Shown piece after piece: positions 1 through 12,065 of a DNA stretch of 64,000 nt. Under the pieces are notes generated by a model. That model did not search any database, was not told the DNA's origin, and saw nothing but the letters and a program-made list of their open reading frames with translations. Source of the stretch: Penium margaritaceum (taxonomy: Eukaryota; Streptophyta; Zygnematophyceae; Desmidiales; Peniaceae); contig SZWC01001500.1 of assembly GCA_023375785.1 (NCBI GenBank), positions 4,825-68,824 on the forward strand. Direction: 5' to 3'. The position numbers were made by a program, and so were the translations under genes. Each line of letters starts with the position of its first letter. Position 1 is the stretch's first letter.

Positions 1-20
1 CACACACACACACACACACC
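1..20. repeat. CA microsatellite, cut by window edge
   Basis: Uninterrupted CA dinucleotides from base 1 to about 19, passing into a G-rich purine run (to about 85). The left end is outside the window, so the full length is unknown. Confidence 0.9.
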
Positions 21-620
21 CAGGGAGAGGGGGAGGGGGGGAGGAAGAGAGAGGGGCGGGAGGGGGGAGGGGGGTGGGGGTGGGAAAACGTCAACACGAT
101 CGCGGGCGCGAAAGAGAAATGCGGTGCAGAAAGGTGGCCGAGAGGAGCAGACTAGGTGCGGCTGAAACTAGGAGCGATGGCCTCCGTCAGTGCTAAACTC
201 TTCAGGCTGTCGTCTGAAAATGCGAGCATACTCGCCGGGACAAGCGGAGACATGCCTCTCCGCGCTCTTCAGTCGGCTGTGAGCCAGACTGAGCTGATGT
301 GTCGTGGGTCGAAGTGCGCTGACACGGTTGAAAGGGAGAACGAGGGTACTAGCGTGCGGCATGCGAGTAGTGCTCCACCAGGCCGACGTGGAAAGGGAAC
401 GGCGACCCGCAGTGAGCTCCGACGAAGCTTTCACCGTCGTACCGACCACGCCTGCCTGCCTGATGCCACAGTATCGCACGAGCGACTGCGCCCAGGCTGC
501 TGCGCTACCACGGCCGCACCACCGCGACGGCAACAGCTCCGTCGATAGGGGAACGATGGGGGCAGCAGCTCAAGGGTCCGTTCTAAATCTAAACATGTTC
601 AGGACTGCTCATGTCTAAGT
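21..620. other. GC-rich segment without a recognised gene
   Basis: The first 65 bases are G/A-rich and low in complexity. The rest is GC-rich with overlapping open frames on both strands, the longest at 156-548 (plus) and 168-533 (minus). Neither shows a known motif, a signal peptide or protein-like composition; both are rich in Arg, Ser and Ala as expected of chance frames in GC-rich DNA. An exon cannot be excluded, but nothing supports one. Confidence 0.4.
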
Positions 621-3600
621 ATACTACAAAGAATTTGCGATAAATGACGTATTTTGAAAATTCAAAATTGCGTCATATGCATGTTGTTTTAACCAGAACA
701 CAGATTCCCAACATGCAGAAGTTATGGATAACCTTTCAATTCGTTCAACTGAAACTTATTTGCAAAACGTTATTTATTCAATCATAGATAATTATGAAAA
801 CATTTTAGCAAATTTATCCAAGTATGGAAACAAGAATGAGGCATATTTAAACTTTTGGGAACGCTTGCGATACCACGTCTTGATCGGACCCTTTGGGAAA
901 TTCCTTCATTGATCTAAAAATTTTCAAGAACCTTTGGGCGTGTTCTTGTGCAATCCTAGAATCATTGAATGGTGTATCAATTAGTATCAAGACGTCAATA
1001 CAATTTCAACTTTTTTCTACACCTTTTTTACGACTGGTCAAAGCTATCTCAAACATCTCTAGTATAAGAACTAACATTGGTTAACTATTCAAAATTCCCC
1101 TATGGTAACCTATGAATTTAAGCACATAAATTCCCACTCATACAATTCAATGACTTGTGTAGGACTCAAATGTAACACTGGTGTTTCGTGTGTATCATCC
1201 AAGATTTTGCTCATATCTAACTACTTTAAGTTTGTCAGTATGTTCCTCAAAATGATGAAAACCCATAAGAGGGGTGTGTGCTTTGCCCTAAACTGAAAAT
1301 GAAGGTGTTTTTCATACAGCTACAAACACAAAGAAGTCGAGTGCAAGAACACTTCTACAATAAATCGCCTTCTTCATCAATGCTATGTAGAAAACTCAGA
1401 TTTTGGATTTGCTTTTGAACCAATTGATTGGTCTTCTTCGCCAAAAGATCAACTTATGTATACATAGTCGCTAATTAGCAGGTCCATATATGAAAGCACG
1501 TTATAGGCTATCGCCGCGATCAACAAGAAAGCATCTCATAATGGTCAACCATAAAGGAGGAGATTCCATGTTGTTGAAAACTATCATATAAACAGAACAT
1601 TCCAATTCCCTTCACACTAACATTTGTGGTTCGCATGACGTGTAACATCCTCAAGAACTAGGTCAACCACATGATAGAAAAATCAAGACATGTTAAGTGA
1701 ATATAACACCAATCATTGTGTCCATAGCAAAATTCTACACTTTCTCCATCCGTACCAATCAAAGTTTGACCAAAACCATCAATGTGGTTCATCTCTAACT
1801 ATCGTAGCACTTCTCAATGTAAATCAAGATGTCACCTCACACCTTATATGAGCTACATCATATCATACATGTTGTCATGTTCCTTTCCTTACCAAGTTGT
1901 CCAACATTCAAATCTTCATGTCACTCACATGGAGGATCTTGTTATCATTTGATTTAAGCATTGAAGAATCCATGAATGAATAACAACTATAAAACCCATA
2001 TCATTCAACAATATCTAGATTTTTCATACCTTTCAACGTTCTTCCAACCATTCATCAGCAAATGATTTAAGCATAAACACCAACAAAATGCATAGAAACT
2101 TTATGTAAGCCATTGAACATGGTCCCTAAGTTAAAACACATGTCACATTTTTTCTTTTAAACAATACGATACAATTCTTTTACATTGAATGAAGTAACTC
2201 AATCCAGTAGTTTTGCCTAAAGTTCATATTTGACTTTCTTGTGATGTTTTTAGTACCTAGCATTGGATGCCAAAACTGCATAGCTAATACATGAAGTAAA
2301 CATGCCAATGAAAACAGGTGTGCATCGCCAACATGACCATGTTTTGAGCACTCTATCTTTTAAATGAAGCTGATGCACCTTTTGTGATATGTACTCATCG
2401 ATTTGATTTCCACCACCTTTCTCTTTCAAAAAAGATTTAAGCCTTGAATTTGTCCTTGAACGTTTCCACTTTTGAAATAAACACCAAATATGAAGACTTT
2501 TCCCCAAGAGATCTTCCCTCCTTACTCATTATGACTCCTACATCTATTCAAAATTTTCAATGGCAAATGCAAGAGACAGTGCAAGAAACCCTAAGAAAAC
2601 ATTTTTGTCTCAAACAATCTTACATGTTGAAAGTTTTAGGGATAATCTTGCTTTTTCATGCTAAGATAGATCGCTCATTGCCCATCGTGTAGTGCAAAAA
2701 AAATGATCCTACCTGGAAACAATTCCACCATTGTTTTTCTCTTTTCAAAAAATTAAAAAAACATTCCTTGTTTAAAATTTCTAATAAAGCTATTTCACTC
2801 TAAATAAACATGAACTTGCGTTAAAACATACACGTTTCATCCAAAACCAACCAAACAATCATCTCTTACCCCTCATTAACCATTCGTAAGAGATCTATAT
2901 GTTTTAAACACATGAGAATAAGACAAACGTGTTTATGATGCTTGTATAATACCATCTTTTGAACATATTCATCACATACACGTAATTGATGATGACCACA
3001 TGGTAATGAAATTTTAGAGACCATGTATGTTGCAATAGGTTGTCTTAAATCTCCTTTCCTTCCAAAAGAAGGTTGTGGTTCTTCAGAACAATGTTGTCAA
3101 ATGGTTAGTGTCGCTAACACATTCAGTTTCACTAAAATATACTTCAGAAAAAAAACGTTTTCTATAATGATATGAATATCCAAATCAAGCCTGAACTCTA
3201 TGATTTTCACTGTTTCATATAAAACCTTGTGTAGATGTTCTATAATCATTCAAAGGTTTTCCTTCACCGTCATGCTACCATTTCATTTTCTCATTCAACA
3301 TACTGGTAAATACTACAAACTTTGGTTACACTCAATGTAAATTAAAAGAAAGACACACCCTTTTATATTTCTCCAAAACAAATGGAAACAATTTTGCGGC
3401 TTATTCAAGAATATTGCTTGACATGTAAGTTGGATTGTATAGCTTGTTATTACAATCTTCCAGTCAACTAAGGTAAACGTTACCTACTCTAACAACATGT
3501 ACATCTTAGGCACATTGAACAATAATCTTATCTTGAAGTTATATGCAATGGTTCTTGTAATTTCCTTCATCCTTCCTCCTCTTGTACAACTCATAACATT

Positions 3601-3800
3601 CATTGCCATGTACAAATCACTTATAGGCATTGCCATTTCTTTCACATAAACTAAAGATGCACATTGCAAGCATTTCAAACTACCTCATGCTACATAATTC
3701 AAGTTTAAAACATCTTTCCAATTAATGATCTAGTCATCTCTAATTCAACATACCAACATTTATGTTACATATGACACATCCTTATCTTACACTCATTGTG
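621..3800. other. AT-rich gene-free DNA
   Basis: About 3.2 kb of AT-rich sequence with frequent stops in all frames; open frames stay under about 90 codons and show no motif. It resembles the AT-rich DNA at 12,066-14,530, on the other side of element A, so the two were probably contiguous before that insertion. Confidence 0.6.
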
Positions 3801-3804
3801 GGTT

Positions 3805-4479
3805 TGTAACGGGCTTCATCTCCAGCTCCTGCTCTGAAGTTGTCGTCGGAGTTCGCAGAATGGCGTTCTCAGTCCGCGTCAGGGGTTTACCCCCTTTGCA
3901 AGAGTGAGGGGCAATCGTCATCAACGACCCAGAGCAGGGAGACTCGAATATATCGAGTCTCCGGAGGCCCATTTCCGTTTTTAACCAAACCCCTGGTTTT
4001 GGGGCCCAAACCGGGGGTTTTTACCTCGAACTCGTGTGTTCGCACGAGTTATTCCGTTTGTTTTACATCGAAGTTCATCATAAACGAACTTCGAGTTTCT
4101 TTTTGTCGTTCTGGCGCGAAATCGTCGCGTGCGAGGCACGCTGGCGATTTTGCGCCAGCTATTTCGACCTCCCCCTCGCTCCCCCTATCCCTCGTCCTCT
4201 CTTGCTCGTTTGCAAGGAGGGCGAGGAGGGACGAGGGCACGAGGCCACGAGGCCTCGCCCTCGAGGCCCTCATGGCCTCTCGGCCGCCGATCGCGGCCTG
4301 GCCGGCCGGTGGCCGGCCGGTTGCTTGGCCGGCCGCCGGCCGTCCAGCCGGCCGGCAGCGAGCTGGCCGACGGCCAGGGAATCGCTGGCCACCGGCCAGC
4401 CCTTGCTGACGCGATGGGTGGTGCACAACCACCCCTCGCATCAACGAGGAGGGAGGGCCGAACCGGCCCTCCCGCTACA
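3805..4479 (-). repeat. Element A 3' LTR
   Basis: 675 bp, plus-strand ends TGTAACGGG and CCCGCTACA, matching 11,362-12,061 along its whole length. It is rich in short inverted repeats and, near 4,300-4,334, holds three GGCCGGCC octamers within 35 bp. The flank GGTT at 3,801-3,804 is one half of the target duplication. Confidence 0.93.
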
Positions 4480-4495
4480 TTTCTCCCCACTTTTT
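4480..4495 (-). other. Element A polypurine tract
   Basis: Directly inside the 3' LTR, the minus strand reads AAAAAGTGGGGAGAAA, abutting the TGTAGCGGG terminus. Position and composition are those of the plus-strand primer of LTR elements. Confidence 0.8.
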
Positions 4496-4794
4496 ATGAA
4501 CCGTCCCGGTTCATGAACAACAAGTAGGATTGTCAGTCAGTGAGTCATCAACATTGTGAAAGAAAATTAATGATTTCAATCACCAGCTAAACATGAACCC
4601 GTGCATGGTACGTAGACCTAAGCTGCAGCTTGTAGGTCAGCACGGCTAACGGCCTCCCCCCTTTAGGCTGGAGCGTCCGCGCGACAACCATGTTGGGCGT
4701 CCCCAACCTCCTATGGTCGCAGTCCATGAATGCTGCCCTGTGGGAATGTTGTTCACTTTTCCCGCGTTCAGGTGGTACCTCCTGCCACGCGTCA

Positions 4795-4993
4795 ATCTGT
4801 GCGAGCTGCAAGCTTGCTCCAGTACTTGTTGACCACCCCTGTGGGCAACCGAGATTCGGGCTCCCATGAATTATGTTCAGGTCCACAACCGGCCCAATGG
4901 ACGAGGTACTCCCTGACAACACGCGACCGAAGAGTACGCTCTCGGTGCTGGAGTAGGCGAAGGACCTCGTATTGGCCGTCGACACCCAGGACT
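4795..4993 (-). pseudogene. Element A chromodomain
   Basis: The minus strand encodes a stretch with YEVLRLLQHRE, a basic turn, then YLVHWAGCGPEHNSWEPE, the aromatic-cage pattern of chromodomains found after chromoviral integrases. Known chromovirus chromodomains steer integration towards modified histones; that role here is inferred from family. It lies between the integrase C-terminal region and the polypurine tract, as expected. Confidence 0.8.
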
Positions 4994-5004
4994 GCTGGCG
5001 GTGG

Positions 5005-6342
5005 CTAAACGGTTCCTTCTGCCGTGTATGGAGCCAGCAGGCTCACATGAAACACGTCATGTATCTTCAAACTCGGTGGAAGTAGCAATCGGTATGCCAC
5101 TGGCCAGATACGTGCCACAATGGGAAACGGCCCAATCCACTTCGGTAGAAGTTTCCTTGCCCCTGGCGACTTCAACCGAAGGTTTTTAGTGCTAAGCAGC
5201 ACTTTATCACCGATGTCAAACGACACCTCCCGGCGACCTTTGTCGGCATATGCCTTTTGTCGCTGCCGAGCTGCTTGAAGGTGACCCTTCGCCTCCTGTA
5301 ACAAGGAGTCGATGCGCTCGGCAAAGGCTTGAGCAGAAGGGGCTTGCCCTCCTGTACTCCCACTCTTCACTAATGAAGAGGGTACCACTGGATGCCGACC
5401 ACTGTTCAACACGAACGGTGTGAACTGTGTGGACTCGTTCACCAAGTTGTTCACCGCAAACTCTGCCGGTGCTAGGAATTCGTCCTAATCATGCATGGCA
5501 GGGTCCACGTACATGCGGAGCATCTGGTCCAGAGTGCGATTCATGCGCTCTGTTTGTCCATCCGTTCGAGGGTGAAACGCTGTCGACATTTGCGACTCGC
5601 TGTCGAAGTACTCGTGCATCGTTTGCCAGAACTTACTAGCAAATTTTCGATCTCGGTCAGAGATAATGCGCAACGGCAAGCCGTGGTACTTTACGACACC
5701 CTCAAAGAAGAGACGAGCGGTCTCCTCTGCGTTCACGTCAGTGGTTGTAGGAATGAAGTGTGTCATCTTCGTCAACAGATCCACAACCACTAGTATTGCA
5801 TCATGGCCACGAGCCGTGTCCGGAAGACCAGTAATGAAGTCCATGCTGACGCACTCCCATGGAGTCCCAGGAATGGGAAGTTGCTGGAGGAGTCCCGCAG
5901 GCTTCTTGTTACTAGCCTTATTCCGAAGACATGGGTCGCATGTCATGCAATACTTACGCACATCGACACTCCACCCTGGCCACCAATAGTGGTCCGAGAG
6001 TGCCTGTCCGGTCTTTCGGGGTCCCACGTGACCTACGACCGGCGGGTCGTGGAACTGGGAAATAACCTTTGCTCGAAAGTCTCCCGAGTTTGGCACAACA
6101 ACTTGTTCCCCGTGCCAGAAGATTCCTACGGCCTCCGCCAAGCCGTACTTGTCCAGATTTCGAGAGTCTTGAAACCAAGAATCCACACAGTATCCCATCC
6201 GGATCCTCTTTACAAAACCGTTGTAATGGACAATCTCTCGTGGTGATTGACGCAGAGGTGCAGGGGGATCTGGTGGTTGTACGGTTGCTGTTGCAATGGC
6301 CATAAAACACCCACTGCCATCAGTGGTTGCTTTAATTTCCAC
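5005..6342 (-). pseudogene. Element A integrase region
   Basis: Minus-strand Ty3-type integrase. In order there is an HHCC zinc-binding domain (His pair around DPPVVGHVG, then CMTCDPC), the catalytic core with SMDFITGLP for the first Asp, IISDRDRKF for the second, and a FHPRTDGQTERMN segment leading to the Glu region, then a C-terminal domain with KWIGPFPIV and HDVFHVSLL. These motifs are standard for gypsy integrases, which insert the cDNA into chromosomes. It lies downstream of RNase H in sense order and is followed by the chromodomain. The region is broken. Confidence 0.9.
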
Positions 6343-6438
6343 AAGCTGTCAGCTTAGTGGATCGGCCACATTGATTCGTCCTGGCCGATATTCCCATGTG
6401 AACGAGAATCGACTCAGGTATTCGCTCTAACGCGCCTG

Positions 6439-7728
6439 TCATCTTGACAGGTTCGGTTGCGTTTGGAAAAACACCAATGGATTATGGTCGGTCACGACCG
6501 TCACACCCCCTTCAGCACCCTCAAGGTAGCAACGCCACATCTTGAAAGCGTGTACTACCGCAAGGAGATCTTGATCCCCAGTCGTGTATCGCGTTTCCGC
6601 GGGTATGAGCTTCCGGCTCTCATACGCAACTGGGTGACCGTTTTGCATGAGGACGGCTCCAAGTCCAACTACCGACGCATCACATCAAACCTCCCACGGT
6701 TGCGATGGATCCGGAAGAGCTAGGACGGGCACCGTGGAGAGAAGCTCTTTGACTTTGAGAAAAGCGTTCTCGCAATCAGATGTCCATTTCCAACGCACGT
6801 CTTTTCGCGTGAGCCTGGTTAGCGATGCTACCAGGGTCAAATACCCTTGCATAAACCGTCGAAAGTAGTTTGCAAGGCCGAGGAAAGACCGAATCTGCCC
6901 AACATTTTCAGGGCGTGGCCAGTCCACAACGGCTTGGACCTTTCGTGGGTCGACGCGGATGCCGTCCTTGCCGGCGATGTGTCCAAGGTATTCGAGCTCA
7001 TCTTGTGCAAACTTGCACTTGCTCACTTTCCCATAGAACTTCTGTTCCCGAAGGATTGTGAGAACTTCGCGCAGATGTTCTATGTGCTCTTCCATTGATT
7101 AAGAGAAAACCAGGACATCATCTAGGTAAACCAAGACAAACTGTCCGAGTTGCTTGGCGAACGTTCGGTTCATTTCTCCTTGGAAGGTTGCCGGGGCATT
7201 TGGTTGCCCGAAGCATAACACTCGGAACTGATAGTTCCCCATGTGCGTTCGGACCGCGGTTTTGGGCACATCATCTTCCGTTATACGGATTTGATGGTAC
7301 CCTTGAGACAAATCCAAGGACGAAAATACTTTTGCGCCTTGGAGTTGGTCAAAAAGTTCCTCAATCCGCGGTAAGGGCTATCGATTTTTCACCGTCAGCT
7401 TGTTCAACGCCCGGTAATCCACGCACATGCGTAAACCACCGTCCTTTTTGTTCACAAAAAGGATCGGCGCACCGTACGGCGAGCTACTTGGCTCGATCCA
7501 TCCTTTTGCAAGGTACTCTTTGATTTGGCGTTTGGCCTCTCGCCTTTCTGTTGGACTAAGGCGATACATGGGTCTGAACGGAGGAGTCGCCTCCGGTTGC
7601 AGCGGAATCGTGTGGCCCATGTGTCTTTCTGGTGGAAGCCCAGCCGGTGGGTCTTGGAATACATCCGAGAACTCCGCCAATAGAGATCTGATCTCTTGTG
7701 GCGTGTCTTCCGTCACGTCGTCCTCCAC
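6439..7728 (-). pseudogene. Element A reverse transcriptase and RNase H region
   Basis: Minus-strand RT of the Ty3 type. Visible blocks are [20 protein letters not shown], then [23 protein letters not shown] with a catalytic Asp, a template-grip block PNAPATFQ, and the active-site YLDDVLVF near 7,100-7,130. The thumb/connection block (YLGHIAGKDGIRVDP, FLGLANYFRRF) follows, then RNase H with ESRKLIPAETRYTTGDQDLL and TDHNPL near 6,450-6,650. The enzyme copies the element RNA into DNA. The region is broken at several places; motif content is otherwise complete. Confidence 0.92.
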
Positions 7729-7731
7729 TTT

Positions 7732-8664
7732 CTACAGCTGAGCCAAGAAGTATCGACAACCTTGTCGAATACGTCTCTTGACCTGCATTGCAGACAAGCT
7801 GGCATGGACTTTGAGTTGGGTTGGTGATGATTCCGTACTCGGAATCAAAGTAAAGCGGCGTTGTCCTTTCCGGAGGATCAAACGCTTTGATTCAAAGCAC
7901 ATTAGAGCTTTGTTGTCACGAAGCCGGGGATCGCCTAGCACCACGTCAAACGGGTCAAGAAGGTTGAGTACCTTCAACGTGACACTCTGTGTGTACCCTT
8001 GAATACAAATTTTCGCTTTACAAGTACCAATCACGGGTACCGTACGGTAGTCACCGACAACAACTACGCCATTCGATGGCTCGTACTTCAGGCCAACATG
8101 TCGGGTAAAGCCAAGGCTAACAAAAGAGTCGTCCCCTCCAGTGTCAGCCAGTACGTTCACGGGAGCACCAGCTAGGTGTCCTTTGAACTGCATCGTCATG
8201 TTGCCTCCACTCTTCCGAGTGAACAGACTCGACGACGGTAAGCCGAGTTTGTGATAAACACGGAATCTGTATGAAGGGCGTCGCAACTCCCATGATTCAC
8301 CCACTCGAGTCCACATCTTGTGGGCACGTGTGAATTCGGCCAGCACCTTCCAGTCTTTAAATTTCACTGGGTCAAAATCGTCGACTAAAGGTACTGCGAA
8401 TGTGATTGAACTCATCCATTTGAGGGCGTTTGTTTCAATCACCGTGTTACACAACTCCTGCACAGTGGTTGGTGTTGCCACCACTAAGCAGGTTTGGTCA
8501 TGCATCTCGTCTGGTGATGCAAGATTTAGTGGGCAATGTCGATCAGCAAGTGCAGAATGAGATTCAATGAGAGGGGAGAAAACAACAGAGAAATTTGAAC
8601 TCGTCAAAAACTCAAATTGTTTAACATCCTCGTCTGAAAACATGAACTCACACTCGTGATCCAC
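7732..8664 (-). pseudogene. Element A protease region
   Basis: A 310-residue minus-strand frame. Its second half is a retropepsin-like aspartic protease: LADTGGDDSFVS carries the active-site D-T-G, and DVVLGDPRL is the typical downstream flap/strand block. The first half (to about residue 150) has no recognised domain and may be a linker between gag and protease. The protease would cleave the polyprotein. It sits between gag and RT, the usual Ty3 order. Confidence 0.85.
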
Positions 8665-8873
8665 TTTTACCCCTCAGTGGTCCCCACTGACGTCACTCAG
8701 GGGTGGGGAAAACCCGCCCCACGGCCCTGTCCGTTACCACGGCCGGGCCCATTGCCGCGACCGCGACCCTGTCCACGGCCTTGTCCACGGCCTCCTGCTG
8801 CACCATCCCCACGAGGTGCTGGTGCTACAGCTAGCGCCGCGGCCTCTTGTCCACCACCAGCAGCCTTAGGGCA

Positions 8874-10541
8874 CTAAGCCCTAAAGTGGCCCGGCTGCAT
8901 GCAGTTGTGGCAGAGCCCTTCGCGGAAGGCTGCGTTGCGACGCTCATGCGCCGCCTGCAGCTCGTCATTCTCACGGCTGCGCTTGTTGTTGGGACCCTTG
9001 TATCCACCAGCCTTCTTGGCCGGAGGGTTTGTAGGCTGCTTGCCCTTGGCCCCGCCCCGCTGTCTAGCTGTCCCACCAGCCCCTGCAGCGTCCACGCGCA
9101 TGTCGCGCCCCTGATGTGCATGCGCGTTCGGCCGTGCATCAGAGTAGTGTTTCGGGTTCGCCGAATACACTTCGCTCATGTAGTCGCGCAATGCCCTCCA
9201 GCTTGTCCAAGCTTGGCCAGTGGCTGTCGTGGTGGTCTTGTCCTTCAGCTTCTTGCTGGCAAGACCATCATGCAAGTACTCCAGCAGCATGCACTCTGGG
9301 TACTTGAACGTCTGAGTCCCATCGCCCTCGGTGAAGCTTTCGGCTTCCTCCACGAGTGCGGTGAACTCGCTCAAGTAGGATTCGAGCGAGCTGCCCAGCT
9401 GCCTGAATTCCTTGATCTTGTGGAAGGCGCGTTGCGCCTCCTCACGTTGGGTGCACTTCTTGCGCATGATTGCACAAAAAGCCTCCCACGACATGGGCTG
9501 CCACTCGAGGTGCGGCTGTTGCGCAGTCCACTCCTTGACCACATACTTGAAGAGTTTGTCTTCAAGCCGCGTCGTGGCAAGGTCGCCCCACTGACTGAGT
9601 GGAGCCTTGTGGACACGTAGGGCGTGCTCCATGCGGTTTAGCCGGTCGGTCAGCTTCACGCCCTTCCGGAAGATCTCCACACTGTGGAGGAAGGACGTGT
9701 TCATGACCGACCCCGAAGTCGTCGAGGTAGGCAAGTCGTCGCTGCCGCCGGCAGTGGCCTCCGCAGCTACGGCACGCTGCACTTGCTGTTGCATCCGCAC
9801 CTGGGTCACGCTCTGCAACGCCTTATCGAGGTCGTTGCATCGGCGGCTTGCCTCATAAGCGGCCAGGCGCTGCAGCTGACGATCACGGTCAAGGTCCGTG
9901 ATGCTCTGCCCGACGTGGGCCAGCAGGTTGGCGAACGCGAACTTGAGCTCTGATGTCGTCAGAGCATTGGCGATAGCCTCCAAGGCCTCACGTTGTCCGT
10001 GCACCATTACCCACTACAAGAGGGTACGGTTCGCGTACACGCCTCCAAGGAGTCCCACCTTTCCGAGGAGACTGTCGTCGGCGACAACGCTTAAGAGGGC
10101 GCTGCCTTGCCCCATTGCGGTCGCATCGTAGGAAGGAGGGTCCGCCCCCATTCCTCCAAGTGGCATCGTATCTCCACCACCGGTGGTGATCTTGAGTCGA
10201 CCTGCGGCCTCGGCAGCAAACTCCGCGAGCCTACGATGGTCATCGCGAATTGCCTTCGCGGNGTGCGCGTCGACGTGCTCGTCGAGCACCTTTGCGGCCT
10301 CCGCACGCTTCTCGGTGTCGCCGAGGTTCACGTCGGTTGCCTTAGGCGGTAGGGTTGCCCTTGGCGGCACGGTTGCCTTTGGGTTGGCAACCGTGCTTGC
10401 GGCGGCGGCTTCCAAAACTTGGAGTCCGCCGAGAGCTCGTGGTGACGCCGTCACCACCTTGCCCTTGTTGGTCTTAGACGGTCCGGCACTTGCCATCCCG
10501 TCGCTCGTGCAACTAGCACGCGAAGTTGTTGTAAGGATCAC
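8874..10541 (-). pseudogene. Element A gag region
   Basis: The minus strand encodes a long gag-type protein. An Ala/Thr/Pro-rich N-terminal part is followed by a helical retrotransposon gag core (for example MSWEAFCAIMRKK and FRQLGSSLESYLSEFTALV) and a C-terminal basic tail with the zinc knuckle CHNCMQPGHFRA. Gag forms the particle and binds the RNA. One ambiguous base (N at 10,262) lies in the N-terminal part. The start probably lies near 10,541-10,480 because the leader upstream has no long frame. The region is broken. Confidence 0.88.
10262..10262. other. Ambiguous base (N)
   Basis: A single N within element A gag. Unlike the Ns at 48,134 and 56,523 it is not flanked by a duplicated segment, so it looks like a simple uncalled base. 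Confidence 0.9.
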
Positions 10542-10565
10542 CCCACAACGAGGAGGAATCGCCTC

Positions 10566-11344
10566 CTAAGATGTTGCTCTCACGATTGGTGAGCCAATTT
10601 CAATTTTAATTTCTATTTTCCTAGGCCGCCACGTCGGCACAAGGTCGTGGGTTTAGAAACTAGTCCTCCTAAGCCGTGACTCACGGCACTTGGTAGCAAC
10701 TAGGATCTAGGAAAACAGAAAATCATAATACAAGGGAGTGACAAGGAGTGTGAGTACCACTAACAAAACTAAGCCAAAGAACAAGAAGGCAAACAAGTAC
10801 AAAGTCAAGAACGAAAAGACTACTTTTCTTCTTCTCTTCTTGTCTTCTTCTCTTCTGGTCTTCCTTGGTCTCTTCTTGCGTCTTCTTGTCACGTCTCGCG
10901 CCCCTTGGCGGCGTCCTCCTTGAGCCGGCGGCGTTGGGGGAGCCGCCAAAAATCCCCAAGGTGTCTCCCACCTTCATTTTAGGGTTCTCTCAGGCCGTGA
11001 GATTCCTTAAGCTTGGGAAGGGGCGCTGTCCAAATTTTTGGATCAAGGGTTTTTTAAGGAGCCTTCAAAATGAGGAGGATTTTGTGGTTTTAGAGGGTGG
11101 GAACTCCCCAACCCGCCCCACAAAAATCTTCCTAGCCCCCTGGAAGTGAAGAGAGGCTAGAAGTAAAGGTCTCCACAAAGTAGAGATTTTTTTCACCTCT
11201 CTAACGCACTTTACGGCGCTTCAATCCGTGAAGTGTAGACGCCGTAGTCCCTTCTGGCGTTTCTGCTGTTGCTTGCAGCTGCCGGCAGCGTTTTATCTAT
11301 GTCGTAGTCGCCGTTTCCGTCAAACCCTTGGTCGCGAGGGTCGT
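10566..11344 (-). other. Element A 5' leader
   Basis: About 780 bases between the priming site and gag. It contains a pyrimidine-rich stretch on the plus strand (10,818-10,890, TCTTC-type repeats) and no convincing frame. Long untranslated leaders are normal for this group. Confidence 0.6.
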
Positions 11345-11360
11345 CTCGCTCTGATAACCA
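11345..11360 (-). other. Element A primer binding site
   Basis: On the minus strand, one base from the 5' LTR end, the sequence reads TGGTTATCAGAGCGAG. It matches the plant initiator-Met tRNA priming site TGGTATCAGAGC apart from one extra T. It primes minus-strand DNA synthesis. Confidence 0.82.
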
Positions 11361-11361
11361 C

Positions 11362-12061
11362 TGTAACGGGCCGGATCTCCAGCTCTTGCTTCGAAGTCGT
11401 CGTCAGAGTTCGCAGAATGGCGTTCTCAGTCCGCGTCAGGGGTTTACCCCCTTCGCAAGAGTGAGGGGCAATCGTCATCAACGACCCAGAGCAGGGAGAC
11501 TCGAATATTTCGAGTCTCCGGAGGCCTATTTCCGTTTTTAACCAAACCCCTGGTTTTGGGGCCCAAACCGGGGGTTTTTACCTTGATCTCGTGTGTTCGC
11601 ACGAGTTATTCCGTTTGTTTTACGTTGAAGTTCGTCATAAACAAACTTCGAGTTTCTTTTTGTCGTTTTGGCGCGAAATCGTTGCGTGCGAGGCACGCTG
11701 GCGATTTCGCGCCAGCTATTTCGACCTCCCCCTTGCTCCCCCTATCCCTCGTCCTCTCTTGCTCGTTTGCAAGAAGGGCGAGGGGGGACGAGGGCACGAG
11801 GCCACGAGGCCTCGCCCTCAAGGCCCTCGTGGCCTCTTAGCCGCCGATCCGGCTTAAGGACGCGATCGGCAGCTGGCGGCTGGCCGGCCGGTGGCCGGCC
11901 GGTCGCTTGGCCGGCCGCTGGCCGTCCAGCCGGCCGGCAGCGAGCTAGCCGACGGCCAGCGAATCGCTGGCCGCCGGCCAGCCCTCGCTGACGCGAGGGG
12001 TGGTGCGCAACCACCCCTCGCATCAGCGAGGAGGGAGGGCCGAACCGGCCCTCCCGCTACA
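11362..12061 (-). repeat. Element A 5' LTR
   Basis: 700 bp, homologous to 3,805-4,479 over its full length and about 25 bp longer. It has the same GGCCGGCC cluster near 11,887-11,921. GGTT at 12,062-12,065 duplicates the left flank. Confidence 0.93.
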
Positions 12062-12065
12062 GGTT

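Larger units (their letters stand above)
3805..12061 (-). mobile_element. Element A: Ty3 chromovirus fossil, full length, broken
   Basis: A Ty3/gypsy element of about 8.3 kb read on the minus strand. In sense order it has a 5' LTR (11,362-12,061), a priming site, a leader, gag, protease, RT, RNase H, integrase, a chromodomain, a polypurine tract and a 3' LTR (3,805-4,479). The chromodomain after the integrase places it among the chromoviruses. The LTRs begin TGTAGCGGG and end CCCGTTACA in sense orientation and are about 94% identical by eye, the closest pair in the window. GGTT flanks both ends (3,801-3,804 and 12,062-12,065) as a 4-bp target duplication. All domains are present and in order, but the coding region has roughly eight breaks, so it is a recent but dead copy. 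Insertion into AT-rich DNA is clear on both sides. Confidence 0.93.

Noticed and set aside
4034-4527. Overlapping 100-190 codon frames in the element A LTR on both strands
   Set aside because: They repeat in the second LTR, are Arg/Pro/Gly-rich and follow GC composition; the LTR structure explains the region.
8831-9620. Plus-strand 257-codon frame opposite element A gag
   Set aside because: It is the antisense shadow of gag, whose motifs (zinc knuckle, gag core) are clear on the minus strand.
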